DNA from: Crickella sp963642455
Lineage (GTDB): Bacteria > Bacillota > Clostridia > Peptostreptococcales > Anaerovoracaceae
NCBI GenBank assembly: GCA_963642455.1
Contig: CAVIGM010000001.1
Coordinates: 10,202-74,201 of the forward strand
Length of the DNA: 64,000 nt
Reading direction: 5' to 3'
This document shows, in pieces, positions 11,946 through 20,916 of this stretch. Below the pieces are notes generated by a model, which was given only the letters and a program-made list of their open reading frames with translations, did not search any database and was not told the DNA's origin. The stretch's first letter is position 1, and each line of letters opens with the position of its first letter. Both the position numbers and the translations under genes were made by a program.

Positions 11946-12836
11946 CTAAGCCTTTCTTATTTCGAGTCTATTTGCAAGCTCTACGAAGAAGCCTGCAGAT
12001 AAGCCATATTTATCAAGAGCCTTATTAGATTCTATGGTCAGTTCATGCAATTTGTTGTAGGCTGCATCTAATCCATGAACGCAAACATAATTGCATTTAC
12101 CTGCATCTTTATCTTTTCCGACTTTCTTTCCGATAAGCTTCTCATCTCCTATTTCATCAAGAATATCGTCGGATACCTGAAAAGCCTTACCAAGTGAAAG
12201 CGAATATTTAAGGAAATCTTCTTTCATTTCTTCAGCTGCGTCGGCTATTTCGAGCCCAGCAATAATTGCAGCTGAGATAAGCTTGCCTGTCTTATTTGCA
12301 TCGATATATTCAACAAGCTCCGCAGTAGCACGGACATTCTCGTTCTCAACATCAGCAACCTGACCTGCGATCATGCCGCATACGCCTGCCCTCTCCATAA
12401 TTGCTTTTCCTGCTTTTGCATGACAGATAAGCTTCTTAGGATTATCATAGAATTTCTCCATATCCTCGTGGATGAGCTGTGCAGCCGTATTAAGAAGCCC
12501 GTCGCCTGCAAGAATAGCCATGTTCTCACCGAAGACAACATGATTAGTAGGCTGTCCCCTTCTCAAATCGTCGTTATCCATCGCAGGAAGATCGTCATGA
12601 ATCAAAGAATATGTATGAATATATTCAAGTGCGCAGGCATAAGGCAGAGCCTCCAATATATCCCCTCCGGCGAAATCACAAGCCGCAAGAAGAAGCACAG
12701 GGCGAAGCCTTTTGCCGCCGATTGTAAGGCTGTATGCCATTGCCTTTCTTATTGTTTCCGCATAAGGCGAAATCTCCGGGAAATAATCAAGGATATGCTC
12801 ATTTATAAGCTCTTTATATTCGTCATAGCTTCTCAT
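11946..12836 (-). CDS. ispA: Polyprenyl synthetase (farnesyl/geranylgeranyl diphosphate synthase)
   Basis: This 296-residue all-helical prenyltransferase has both aspartate-rich motifs: DDLPAMDNDDLRRG (FARM) near 82-95 and DDILDEIGD (SARM) near 220. GGKRLRP near residues 40-46 binds IPP. It makes C15-C20 prenyl diphosphates from IPP and DMAPP. The start ATG overlaps the xseB stop by one base, and dxs follows 4 bases later. The xseA-xseB-ispA-dxs-tlyA order is standard in Bacillota. Product chain length cannot be read reliably from sequence alone. Confidence 0.94.
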   Translation of the reverse strand: MRSYDEYKELINEHILDYFPEISPYAETIRKAMAYSLTIGGKRLRPVLLLAACDFAGGDILEALPYACALEYIHTYSLIHDDLPAMDNDDLRRGQPTNHVVFGENMAILAGDGLLNTAAQLIHEDMEKFYDNPKKLICHAKAGKAIMERAGVCGMIAGQVADVENENVRATAELVEYIDANKTGKLISAAIIAGLEIADAAEEMKEDFLKYSLSLGKAFQVSDDILDEIGDEKLIGKKVGKDKDAGKCNYVCVHGLDAAYNKLHELTIESNKALDKYGLSAGFFVELANRLEIRKA

Positions 12837-13039
12837 TATTCAGCCTCACTATCTTGATCTTTGGAATAGACGCTTATCTTCTGCTCGGCCTCATCGAGAA
12901 TTTTCTGGCAGAATTTGGCTTCTTCAATTCCTTCTTCGTATAGCTTAATTGAATCTTCGAGGCTAACCGACTGCTTGCTGATTTCGCTTGCCGCCATTTG
13001 AAGCTTATTTAATGCCTCTGTAAAAGTCTTTTCTTCCAT
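12836..13039 (-). CDS. xseB: Exodeoxyribonuclease VII small subunit
   Basis: This 67-residue helical protein matches XseB, with the characteristic FTEALNKLQMAASEI opening and SLEDSIKLYEEGIE repeat-like helix. It binds XseA and completes exonuclease VII, which degrades single-stranded DNA from both ends. It lies 42 bases after xseA and overlaps ispA by one base. Confidence 0.92.
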   Translation of the reverse strand: MEEKTFTEALNKLQMAASEISKQSVSLEDSIKLYEEGIEEAKFCQKILDEAEQKISVYSKDQDSEAE

Positions 13040-13081
13040 CTTCGTACTTTCCTTCTTATTAGTTACTCAAGTCGTATCTTG

Positions 13082-14239
13082 CTACTTAATCGACAAATCG
13101 CCTTCCTCCTTTGACTTAACCTCAGCGAGGAATTTGCCATTTCTCATTTGCACATAATAGTCATTTCCAACTTCAATTGAATCAATGCTCGAAACAATTG
13201 AGCCGTCTGTATTTATAACAGCTGAATATCCCTTATTTAGAATGTTCAGCGGATCGTTTTCTCTGATTAGAAGCGCTGCCCGCTCGACCTGCATCTTAAC
13301 CTCGAGAAGCTTATTTCTCATATTAGATTGCAGGAGATTCAAGAGACCTTCGACCGTTCTTTGCTCTGCCGCAAGCTTACTTAATATTGATTTATGAAGG
13401 CTGTCTTCAAGCTCGCTTATGCTCTCGGCTAATTCGAAGGTATTCATAACAGCAATGTCCGCAGCCGCTGTTGGAGTCTCGGCTCTAAGGTCGGCTACAA
13501 AGTCCGAAATTGATACATCGGATTCATGCCCTACCGCACTTATAATCGGAATCTTAGATGCAAAAATCGCTCTTGCGACCTGCTCGTCGTTGAAGGCTGC
13601 AAGGTCCTCTGCGGAGCCTCCGCCTCGTCCGACAATGAGTGTATCTATTTGCAAGCCATCATCATTAAGCTCGTTTGCTTTTGCGATATTATCTATAATG
13701 CTCTTGCAAGCGCCGACTCCCTGAACAAGTGTTGGGAAGATCAATATATTCGTCAGATTATTCTTGCTTGTGATAATCTTCTTGATATCCTCAATGGCTG
13801 CGCCTGTATCCGATGTAATTACACCGATGCGATACGGGAATGTAGGTATAGGCTTCTTGTATTTCTTATCGAACAGCCCTTCAGCCTCGAGCTTGGCCTT
13901 AATTCTGTTGAATTCGGCCATCAGATCCCCTTCTTTTGCCTCCTCGACATGCCTTATGCTAAAGGAATAATTCCCGCCTTTTGCATAAGGGCTGATATCC
14001 CCGACGCATATAATCTTCTTGCCGTTCTGGATAAGGTTCATGTCGATGGCCCTGGCATTGGATGCCCAAATAGCACAGCGAATCATGCTATCTTGATCCT
14101 TCAATGTCAGATAATAATGCATGCCTCCCCTGCTTAGTCCGGATATTTCGCCTTCGAGCACTACTCCTCGAAGATTGATATCGTCCTTGAGCTTGCTGGC
14201 GATGTATTCATTTAATTGGCTTACAGTAATAGGTTTCAT
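13082..14239 (-). CDS. xseA: Exodeoxyribonuclease VII large subunit
   Basis: The 385-residue protein has an N-terminal OB fold (residues 20-100, with GEISGLSRGGMHYYLTLKD) and the catalytic region GVITSDTGAAIEDI, VGRGGGSAEDLAAFND and SAVGHESDVSISDFVAD. It ends in a long coiled coil that binds XseB. The start at ITVSQLNEYI is the family start. Unusually, no Shine-Dalgarno is visible: the bases upstream of the ATG are a 9-bp tandem repeat. Confidence 0.94.
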   Translation of the reverse strand: MKPITVSQLNEYIASKLKDDINLRGVVLEGEISGLSRGGMHYYLTLKDQDSMIRCAIWASNARAIDMNLIQNGKKIICVGDISPYAKGGNYSFSIRHVEEAKEGDLMAEFNRIKAKLEAEGLFDKKYKKPIPTFPYRIGVITSDTGAAIEDIKKIITSKNNLTNILIFPTLVQGVGACKSIIDNIAKANELNDDGLQIDTLIVGRGGGSAEDLAAFNDEQVARAIFASKIPIISAVGHESDVSISDFVADLRAETPTAAADIAVMNTFELAESISELEDSLHKSILSKLAAEQRTVEGLLNLLQSNMRNKLLEVKMQVERAALLIRENDPLNILNKGYSAVINTDGSIVSSIDSIEVGNDYYVQMRNGKFLAEVKSKEEGDLSIK

Positions 14240-14242
14240 TCG

Positions 14243-14269
14243 TGTCTATTATGTCTATTATGTCTATTA
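14243..14269. repeat. 9-bp tandem repeat abutting the xseA start codon
   Basis: Three perfect copies of TGTCTATTA (plus-strand reading) lie 3 bases from the xseA ATG. More short repeats (TAACTCTG twice, and related T-rich units) continue to about 14350. The 118-base gap to the next gene consists almost entirely of such simple sequence and holds no recognisable ribosome site. Confidence 0.85.
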
Positions 14270-14357
14270 TTTCTATATTTCAGTTATCTATGTATCTTTG
14301 TAACTCTGTAACTCTGTATTTTTTTATCTTTGTATCTTTATATCTCTGTTAATTCTG

Positions 14358-15323
14358 TTATTCTCGCAAAAATTCAAGTCCGAGTCTTGCTACTCCGACG
14401 GCATTATCGCCAGAAAGGCTCTTGTCGCCGAATATTATATGCGGAGTATCAATTCCTTTGATGCGCTCTCTTATAGTATTGCTTGAAGCAACGCCGCCTA
14501 CCCAGAGAACATCTTTGATATCGTATTTATCAGATAGCTCCATTGATGCCTTAAGAAGAAGGCTCTCAATCTCGCAGAAGAGCTCGGGCGCAATATCCTC
14601 TATCGAATCGCCCTTATCCAATCTTCTAAGATAAGCTGTTTCGATTCCGGAAAGATTGAAATATCCGTCATTTAGCTTAATCTTAGCCTTACTATTGCTC
14701 TCTTTCTTGCTGCTTGTACTGCACAGCTTTCTGTAAGCAAGTTCATCAAGGTAAGAGCCTGATGGAAAATCATAGCCTGCCTTGACACCGATTCGGTCGA
14801 GCAACTGGCCTATGCTTATATCAAGGCTTCCTCCGACTATCTCCGTCTTATATCCATCAGCTATCTTCTCACATAGCAGAAATTCGCTTGTGCCGCCGCT
14901 TAGGTGGAAGCTTAAGAACTTATCTATATCAGGGCAATCAGACGAGCTAAGCGCCGCCTTGATATGTCCCTCCTGATGAGAGACTTGCATAAGCGGAACC
15001 TTAAGGGCATAAGAAAGCGACTTAGCCATATTCTCGCCTGCAAGGAAAACCGGCATATATGAGCCTTCAACTCTTCGTGGGCGAGAGGAATATGCTATTC
15101 CTTTGATACTAAGAGGCTCAACTTCTGCAAAGGCCTCCTTTAGAAAATCAGGCAGAATATTCGAATGCTTGAAGAAAGCAAGCGACTGCCTGAGCCCTTT
15201 ATCTCCTTTGTCAACGGCAAGAAGCTTGGATTTCTCAAATATAATCTCCCCTGCCTCATCGACAATTGCCACTGAAGTCTTGTAATTTGATGTATCAATT
15301 CCGAGATAGTTCTTATTTGGCAT
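14358..15323 (-). CDS. TsaD/Kae1 paralogue (O-sialoglycoprotein endopeptidase-like, ASKHA fold)
   Basis: This 321-residue protein has the TsaD-like start NYLGIDTSNYKTSVAIVD and a metal-binding HQEGH motif (VSHQEGHIKAAL, near 115), plus LSGGTSEFLL and a C-terminal LWVGGVASSNTIRERI loop. It is shorter and more divergent than true TsaD, which makes t6A37 in tRNA. Clostridia commonly carry this second paralogue beside nusB and xseA, and its function is unknown. It overlaps nusB by 11 bases. I would not call it the t6A enzyme. Confidence 0.78.
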   Translation of the reverse strand: MPNKNYLGIDTSNYKTSVAIVDEAGEIIFEKSKLLAVDKGDKGLRQSLAFFKHSNILPDFLKEAFAEVEPLSIKGIAYSSRPRRVEGSYMPVFLAGENMAKSLSYALKVPLMQVSHQEGHIKAALSSSDCPDIDKFLSFHLSGGTSEFLLCEKIADGYKTEIVGGSLDISIGQLLDRIGVKAGYDFPSGSYLDELAYRKLCSTSSKKESNSKAKIKLNDGYFNLSGIETAYLRRLDKGDSIEDIAPELFCEIESLLLKASMELSDKYDIKDVLWVGGVASSNTIRERIKGIDTPHIIFGDKSLSGDNAVGVARLGLEFLRE

Positions 15324-15711
15324 TGTTTCTGATAATCCTCGAAAGAACTGAATTTACAAATGCATAGGATTTGTCGTCTCCGAATTTCTTAGATAAATTC
15401 ACAGCCTCATTGATAGAAACGGGCGCTGGAATATCGTCGATATAAAGAATCTCTGCAACGGCAGTTCTAAGCACGGCAAGATCCACCTTAGCTATCCTCT
15501 CGAAATTCCAGCTCTCAGTGCTTGCCGAGATTGTATTATCAATCTCTTCGATATGGTCTCTTACAGCTTCAAGAGTGCTTATGGCCTGCTTCTTAGTCAG
15601 AATCTTTGAATTTTCTTCAAGAACCGAAAGCTTGCTGTAGTCGAAATCCTTCGCTACATCCATTTGATAAATAAGCTGCATAGTCTGTTCTCTAATATCT
15701 TCTCTTTTCAT
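15313..15711 (-). CDS. nusB: Transcription antitermination factor NusB
   Basis: The 132-residue helical protein has the NusB N-terminus (REDIREQTMQLIYQMDV) and the conserved region ILYIDDIPAPVSINEAVNLSKKFGDDKSYAFVNSVLSRI. With NusE (S10) it binds boxA RNA to support rRNA antitermination. It follows the Asp23-type gene by 5 bases and overlaps the TsaD paralogue. Confidence 0.95.
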   Translation of the reverse strand: MKREDIREQTMQLIYQMDVAKDFDYSKLSVLEENSKILTKKQAISTLEAVRDHIEEIDNTISASTESWNFERIAKVDLAVLRTAVAEILYIDDIPAPVSINEAVNLSKKFGDDKSYAFVNSVLSRIIRNNAK

Positions 15712-15716
15712 TATGC

Positions 15717-16070
15717 TTAGCCTCTCTTGTCAATTCCCTCGACAGTTATATTCACTGCCTCAACCTTCAGTCCCGTGAATTCTTCAATGGTATTCTTTAC
15801 ACCAAGCTGAATATCATACGATAATTGCGGAATATTGTATCCGTATTTAGCAATGATTTGAATGCTGATGCTGATAGAATCATCGCTGTTACTAATCTTG
15901 ATTCCCGGCGCAGCTGTATCTATGCCGAGAATGTTCTTCTGTAGGCTGTCTGTAAAACCAACAAAGAACCTCGAAACTCCCGGGATTTCGGTGACTATTT
16001 GTGTGACATAGTCAGAGATCGCCTTATCGTCAATATTCAGTTCTCCGAGTTTGTTATTCTTATCTGGCAT
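15717..16070 (-). CDS. Asp23/Gls24 family protein
   Basis: This 117-residue protein matches the Asp23/Gls24 family, small alpha/beta proteins linked to envelope stress in Bacillota. The core reads ISDYVTQIVTEIPGVSRF, then an alternating-hydrophobic strand ISISIQIIAKYGYNIPQL, and ends VEAVNITVEGI. An Asp23 protein next to nusB is a conserved arrangement. It overlaps the CNNM-type gene end by one base. The precise role is not known. Confidence 0.85.
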   Translation of the reverse strand: MPDKNNKLGELNIDDKAISDYVTQIVTEIPGVSRFFVGFTDSLQKNILGIDTAAPGIKISNSDDSISISIQIIAKYGYNIPQLSYDIQLGVKNTIEEFTGLKVEAVNITVEGIDKRG

Positions 16071-17359
16071 TATTCTTCCTCAAGAATCTCGACCTTAAGC
16101 TTCTCGATTCTTCTGTCCTTTACACTAATAATCTGGAATTTGTAATTCTCGAATATTATCGGCTGATATTTAACATTAGCCTTTGGAATCTCTCCCATCA
16201 GGTCAATGATGAAGCCTCCTATTGTTTCACTTGAGTCGGATTCGAGCGATATATCTGTCTCTTCGTCAAGATCGTCGAGGTATACATTTCCATCAAGAAT
16301 ATAAGTTGTATCATTATATTTCTCGATTACACGATCTTCTTCGTCAAATTCGTCGTCTATATCACCAACAATCTGCTCGATAATATCTTCGATTGAAACG
16401 ATACCGCTAAAGCCGCCATATTCGTCAATCAGAACAGCAATATGCTGCTTTTCTTTCTGGAGTTCATAGAAAAGTGCGTCGATATTCTTAGTATCAGGCA
16501 CGAAATATACAGGTCGAAGTAACTCTCTGATGTTAACTCCGTCGAAGCCGTTCTTGCTCGCGGCAAGAAGATAATCTTTTATATGAAGCATGCCTATTAT
16601 ATTATCGGCATCTCCCTCACATACAGGAATTCTGGAATGTGTCATCTCCATAAGCTCGTCAATATATTCTTCCTTGTCGTCTTGAATATCAATGAAGAAT
16701 ACATCGGTTCTTGGCGTCATTATCTCGTAGGCAAGAAGATCGTCAAAGGCGAAGATGCCGTCGATCATTTTGCGGCCTCCCTCAGAGAATTCGCCCCTCT
16801 CCTGTCCCTTGTCGAGCATAGACATAACCTTCTCTTCCGAGAAATATGCATCGTCTACATCCTGCTCTTTGCCAAGGAGAGCGAGAATTATGTTGCTAAG
16901 CCATAGAATAACGGCTGTAAAAGGCAGCATTGCATAATATACAATTCTCTGGAAGTTAAGGTTCCTTATTGCAGTATGCTCGCTTGACTGAGAAGCAAGC
17001 TTCTTAGGCAGCACATCAGATAATGCAGTGAAAATGATAAAGAATCCTATATTTGCAAGCACGAGATATGTTATAGATAAATATTGCATTAGAAGCTTGT
17101 TGAAGGCTTCAAAGGTGCATATCAATAACAGAATGCTCATGCTGTGATCGGCATAGTGATATTTCGAAGGCTTATTAAGAAAGCTGAACATCAATTCTAT
17201 CCTTGCTTGATCATCGTCTTCTTCGAGGATTTCTTTAATTTCGTTTCTGTCCGCATAATCTAAGGCTCTCTTTGTTGAAGCAACAAGTGCCTTTAGTATT
17301 GTTGAAATAAGTATTATTGCAATTAGTAATGTCGGCCAATAGGAACTGTCTGATGACAT
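16070..17359 (-). CDS. CNNM/CorC-type transporter-associated protein (DUF21-CBS-CorC_HlyC)
   Basis: The 429-residue protein has the usual three-part layout. An N-terminal DUF21 membrane domain (about residues 10-165) has three to four hydrophobic helices and the SDVLPKKLA motif. Two CBS domains follow (about 200-330, with EIMTPRTDVFFID and IAVLIDEYGGFSGIVSIEDI). A C-terminal CorC_HlyC domain ends the protein. Relatives transport or regulate Mg2+. It overlaps asp23 by one base and abuts trhP, so it is part of the same operon. Confidence 0.88.
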   Translation of the reverse strand: MSSDSSYWPTLLIAIILISTILKALVASTKRALDYADRNEIKEILEEDDDQARIELMFSFLNKPSKYHYADHSMSILLLICTFEAFNKLLMQYLSITYLVLANIGFFIIFTALSDVLPKKLASQSSEHTAIRNLNFQRIVYYAMLPFTAVILWLSNIILALLGKEQDVDDAYFSEEKVMSMLDKGQERGEFSEGGRKMIDGIFAFDDLLAYEIMTPRTDVFFIDIQDDKEEYIDELMEMTHSRIPVCEGDADNIIGMLHIKDYLLAASKNGFDGVNIRELLRPVYFVPDTKNIDALFYELQKEKQHIAVLIDEYGGFSGIVSIEDIIEQIVGDIDDEFDEEDRVIEKYNDTTYILDGNVYLDDLDEETDISLESDSSETIGGFIIDLMGEIPKANVKYQPIIFENYKFQIISVKDRRIEKLKVEILEEE

Positions 17360-18595
17360 TTATACCATCTCCTTCTTTTTTCTTATTATAAAGTCCCTGC
17401 CGGGAACTCTATTGAACTTAATCTTTAATATTTGTTGTGGATGAGGTGCGGATTCGATTGCCTCGCCCTCCTCATCTTGCATATTTGTAATTATTTCTTC
17501 ATAAAATTCAGTATAAGGTCCGAATATTTCGACTGTATCTCCAAGAGAGAATTTGTTACGCTGCTCAACTATGGTGAAGCCATTACCATCATCGGGCTCT
17601 TTGACAAGACCGACAAAGGAATAATCCCTTGTATAGTCGCTTGTTAAATAATTCTGGTCCTTATCCGTAGGCTTATTAAAGTAAAAGCCATGTGTAAATT
17701 CGCGGTGGCTTGCCTTGCATAGCTCCTTGAAATATTTCTCGTCATAGCGATATTCATCAGGTGAAGCAAGATAGGCATCGATTGCTGCTCTATACGCAGA
17801 GACGATAGTCGCAACATAATACATGCTCTTCATTCTTCCTTCAATCTTGAAGGATGTAACACCAGCATCAACAAGCTCTGGAATATGGTCTATCATGCAA
17901 AGGTCACGAGAATTAAGAATATAGCTGCCGTGATTATCTTCTTCAATCGGATAATACTCTCCCGGTCTTTGCTGCTCGACAAGAGCATATTTCCATCTGC
18001 AAGGATGTGTGCAAGCACCCTGATTAGCATCTCTTCCTGCCATAAAATTACTTAACAGGCATCTTCCCGAATACGAAATGCACATTGCTCCGTGAACAAA
18101 GGCTTCAATCTCTACATTCTCAGGTAGCTTCTCTCTAAGAATCTTAATATCCGCAAGGCTCATTTCGCGAGCTGTCACGATTCTGCTTACACCCTGTCCA
18201 GCCCAGAAATTCGCAGTCAGATAATTTGTAGTATTAGCCTGCGTGCTTAGATGAATCTCAGCACCCGGGATAAGCTCCTTAATAAGGCAAATAACGCCCG
18301 GATCAGATACAATAAATGCATCTATGGGTAATTTAGCGATCTTCGAAATATAATCTCTTAGAAGCGAAATATCGCTGTTGTGAGGGTATATATTGATAGT
18401 CATATATCCCTTCCTGCCATTCATATGGATGAAATCCATGGCCTCAGCTATCTCATCGATTGAAAGATTCCCAGCGCCTGCTCTCAGGCTGAATAGCTCG
18501 CCACCGAAATATACGGCATCTGCGCCATAAATTATCGCTGTTTTAAGTTTTTCCAAATCCCCTGCGGGAGCAAGTAATTCGATATTTCTATTCAT
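17360..18595 (-). CDS. trhP: U32-family tRNA uridine-34 hydroxylation protein (TrhP-type)
   Basis: The 411-residue protein has the peptidase-U32 signature EAFVHGAMCISYSGRC near residue 165-180, with the four conserved Cys completed by GACTHPCRW, and the typical start IELLAPAGDLEKLKTAI. Despite the family name, TrhP/YegQ/YrrO proteins are needed to make 5-hydroxyuridine at tRNA wobble position 34, using prephenate-derived chemistry. It overlaps the O-methyltransferase gene (TrmR-like) by 8 bases. In Bacillus the order yrrL(mltG)-yrrM(trmR)-yrrN-yrrO is the same, which supports the call. Only one U32 gene is present here instead of two. Confidence 0.87.
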   Translation of the reverse strand: MNRNIELLAPAGDLEKLKTAIIYGADAVYFGGELFSLRAGAGNLSIDEIAEAMDFIHMNGRKGYMTINIYPHNSDISLLRDYISKIAKLPIDAFIVSDPGVICLIKELIPGAEIHLSTQANTTNYLTANFWAGQGVSRIVTAREMSLADIKILREKLPENVEIEAFVHGAMCISYSGRCLLSNFMAGRDANQGACTHPCRWKYALVEQQRPGEYYPIEEDNHGSYILNSRDLCMIDHIPELVDAGVTSFKIEGRMKSMYYVATIVSAYRAAIDAYLASPDEYRYDEKYFKELCKASHREFTHGFYFNKPTDKDQNYLTSDYTRDYSFVGLVKEPDDGNGFTIVEQRNKFSLGDTVEIFGPYTEFYEEIITNMQDEEGEAIESAPHPQQILKIKFNRVPGRDFIIRKKKEMV

Positions 18596-19244
18596 TTAGA
18601 ACTATTAAAGCCAGCCCATCGCCATCGCTTAGAAGCGATACTGACAAATCTCTCCTTCCATAAAGATAATCGATGAATTCCTGCATTCTCTTGACGCTTG
18701 TTCTGTGCCTTCTTGTAGGCTCATAAGCCTTGTTATCAACAAGATAAGCCTTCATAAGTATGTTATCGCATAGAATTACAGCGCCTGAATTGCATAGCTT
18801 CTCAGCCTTATCAAAGAATTCTCTGTAATGGCTCTTTGCCGCATCTATGAAGACGAAGTCAAATTTCTCGTCGCTTAGCTGAAGCTCATCGAGCATCTCG
18901 CCTGCATCTCCTTTGAGAAAATTTATTCTCTCCGCCTCCTTATGTGACGCAAAGACAGTCTCGGCATTTTCGATCATATATTCGGAGCGCTCCATTGTGG
19001 TAACACTTGCATCTGGAAGATATTTCGCAAAGAAAAGTGCCGAATATCCGAAAGCCGTGCCGATCTCGAGAATCCTCGAAGGCTTTTGCCATGTAAGCAA
19101 AGTCCTAAGAAACATTTCTGTTTCTCTTAGAATCAGCGGTATTTCCTTCTCCTCGCACAAGCTTCTTAGACTTCCTAATTCATCATCAAGAGGACTATAG
19201 TATTTATTAATGTATTCAGTAACCTTGTCGTTAGTGATATTCAT
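18588..19244 (-). CDS. trmR: tRNA 5-hydroxyuridine methyltransferase (TrmR/YrrM-like)
   Basis: This 218-residue class I methyltransferase of the O-methyltransferase family 3 has the SAM motif ILEIGTAFGYSALFFA near 58-73 and the metal-binding FDFVFIDAAKSHYREFF near 125-140. In Bacillus, TrmR methylates ho5U34 to mo5U34. Its position between mltG and trhP, as in Bacillus, makes TrmR more likely than a catechol-type enzyme. An AAGGAAA site precedes the ATG. Confidence 0.87.
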   Translation of the reverse strand: MNITNDKVTEYINKYYSPLDDELGSLRSLCEEKEIPLILRETEMFLRTLLTWQKPSRILEIGTAFGYSALFFAKYLPDASVTTMERSEYMIENAETVFASHKEAERINFLKGDAGEMLDELQLSDEKFDFVFIDAAKSHYREFFDKAEKLCNSGAVILCDNILMKAYLVDNKAYEPTRRHRTSVKRMQEFIDYLYGRRDLSVSLLSDGDGLALIVLNE

Positions 19245-19273
19245 TATGTTTCCTTTATGCGTCCTTAATGAGT

Positions 19274-20227
19274 CTATTCTGATTCCTTTGATGAATTATT
19301 CTTTGCATAAGCAGCATTTAGCTTCTCAAGAAGCTGCTGATATTCCTCTGCTGATGCTGTGAATTTATGTGTTCCATTCAGTGAATCGCTTGATACGAAA
19401 TACAGATAATCTGTCGTTTCTGGATTAAGTATTGCCTGTATTGATTCAAGGCTTGGAGAGCACAAAGGCGAATATGGATATCCTCCTTCAAGCTCCATTC
19501 CGCTATTAAGCCTGTTATGGATAACGCTTGAAATCGTTCTTCTTTCCTTGTCAACATTGGTCTGATTCTCAAGATAAGATGCGAGGCATACAACCTGATA
19601 GGTGCTAAGCCCCATTGCATCAGCCTTGGCCTTCATTTCGTCTGTGTAGCTTTGATCGAATTGATTGAGCAAGGTAACGATAATCATATCCTCGCTTGCG
19701 GACTTATTCATTGTATAAGTTCCTGGCAAAAAGTATCCTTCGAGGCTCGACGCTCCGGCAAGGAAATCAAATTGGCTGTAATCAAGCGAGTTGCAGACCT
19801 GCAAGAATGTGTCTTTGTCGACAAAACCAGCCTGAGCAAGCGCTTCTGCGGTCTGATCCAAGGTATAGCCTATAGGAAGGACGAAACCGTTATCCGTGGT
19901 AATGCCCTTGATAATCGTCCTTGCAATCTCAATCATACTCATGCTCGGAGATAGCGAATAAATGCCTGGCTTATATTTGTCGTTAAATAGCATGATTGTT
20001 GAAATGAACTTAAATGATCCTTCGCTCTTAATCATGCCCGAATCCACCAGAACAGACGCCACATCATCCGTATCAGAGCCCTTATCGATTGTTACCTCTT
20101 TGTAGCTTATATCAGCCTTGCAATAAGGTTTTGCAACAATAAGCACCGCCAATGTAAGAACGACTATCAGCGCGAATATTACAAGCAGAATATATAAAGT
20201 TTTGGAAGAAATTAATCTCTTTTTCAT
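19274..20227 (-). CDS. mltG: Endolytic murein transglycosylase MltG (YceG-like)
   Basis: The protein has one N-terminal membrane anchor (about residues 10-32) and an extracytoplasmic YceG/MltG domain. The catalytic Glu is in ASYLENQTNVDKERRTI, followed by VIHNRLNSGMEL and the late motif ILNPETTDYLYFVSS. MltG cleaves nascent glycan strands and may set their length. I chose the ATG at 20227 (317 residues); a GTG at 20236 is also in frame, and neither has a strong ribosome site. Confidence 0.9.
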   Translation of the reverse strand: MKKRLISSKTLYILLVIFALIVVLTLAVLIVAKPYCKADISYKEVTIDKGSDTDDVASVLVDSGMIKSEGSFKFISTIMLFNDKYKPGIYSLSPSMSMIEIARTIIKGITTDNGFVLPIGYTLDQTAEALAQAGFVDKDTFLQVCNSLDYSQFDFLAGASSLEGYFLPGTYTMNKSASEDMIIVTLLNQFDQSYTDEMKAKADAMGLSTYQVVCLASYLENQTNVDKERRTISSVIHNRLNSGMELEGGYPYSPLCSPSLESIQAILNPETTDYLYFVSSDSLNGTHKFTASAEEYQQLLEKLNAAYAKNNSSKESE

Positions 20228-20298
20228 CTTATACACATTATTTGAATTATATGAATTGCCTATATTATCTTGATCAAATCGGCGATTGAATTATCAAA

Positions 20299-20862
20299 TT
20301 ATTCCTTAGATCTTCCGAGATACTCGCCTGATCTTGTGTCAATCTGAATCTTCTCTCCCTCATTGATGAAGATAGGAACCTGAATAACAGCGCCAGTCTC
20401 AACTGTAGCAGCCTTAGTAACGTTAGTAGCTGTATCGCCCTTTACGCCTGGCTCAGTCTCTGTAACAACAAGGTCAACGAAGTTAGGAGCTTCAACTGTA
20501 AAAGCCTGTCCCTTGTAGAACTTGATTGTAGCTGTATCGTTCTCCTTGATGTATTTAACAGCATCCTCAACAAGCTCAGCTGTCATAGGAACCTGATCAT
20601 AGGTCTCCTCGTCCATGAAGTAGTAGAGCTCTCCATCGTTATAAAGATACTGCATTGTCTTAGTCTCGATATGAGCCTTAGGGAACTTATCGTTAGGGTT
20701 GAAAGCCTCTTCTCTTGTTGCGCCTGTAAGGATATTTCTGTACTTTGTTCTTACAAAAGCAGCACCCTTTCCTGGCTTAACGTGCTGGAAATCCAGAACA
20801 ACATGTGGATCTCCGTTCATCTCGAAAGTAACACCCTTTCTGAAATCACTTGCATAAATCAT
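20299..20862 (-). CDS. efp: Translation elongation factor P
   Basis: EF-P relieves ribosome stalling at polyproline. The 187-residue protein has all three beta-barrel domains, including VKPGKGAAFVRTKYRN with the tip Lys near residue 32 that is modified in many species. The C-terminal domain ends with IQIDTRSGEYLGRS. No modification enzyme is visible nearby. In sporulating Clostridia efp often precedes the spoIIIA operon; that operon is missing here. Confidence 0.97.
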   Translation of the reverse strand: MIYASDFRKGVTFEMNGDPHVVLDFQHVKPGKGAAFVRTKYRNILTGATREEAFNPNDKFPKAHIETKTMQYLYNDGELYYFMDEETYDQVPMTAELVEDAVKYIKENDTATIKFYKGQAFTVEAPNFVDLVVTETEPGVKGDTATNVTKAATVETGAVIQVPIFINEGEKIQIDTRSGEYLGRSKE

Positions 20863-20916
20863 TTTCGTATACCTCTCTTTTCTTGAAAATAAATATAAAT
20901 ATAATTGATAGCTTAT

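Noticed and set aside
13526..14137. 203-residue plus-strand ORF inside xseA
   Set aside because: It is antisense to conserved XseA catalytic motifs and has no ribosome site or family features.
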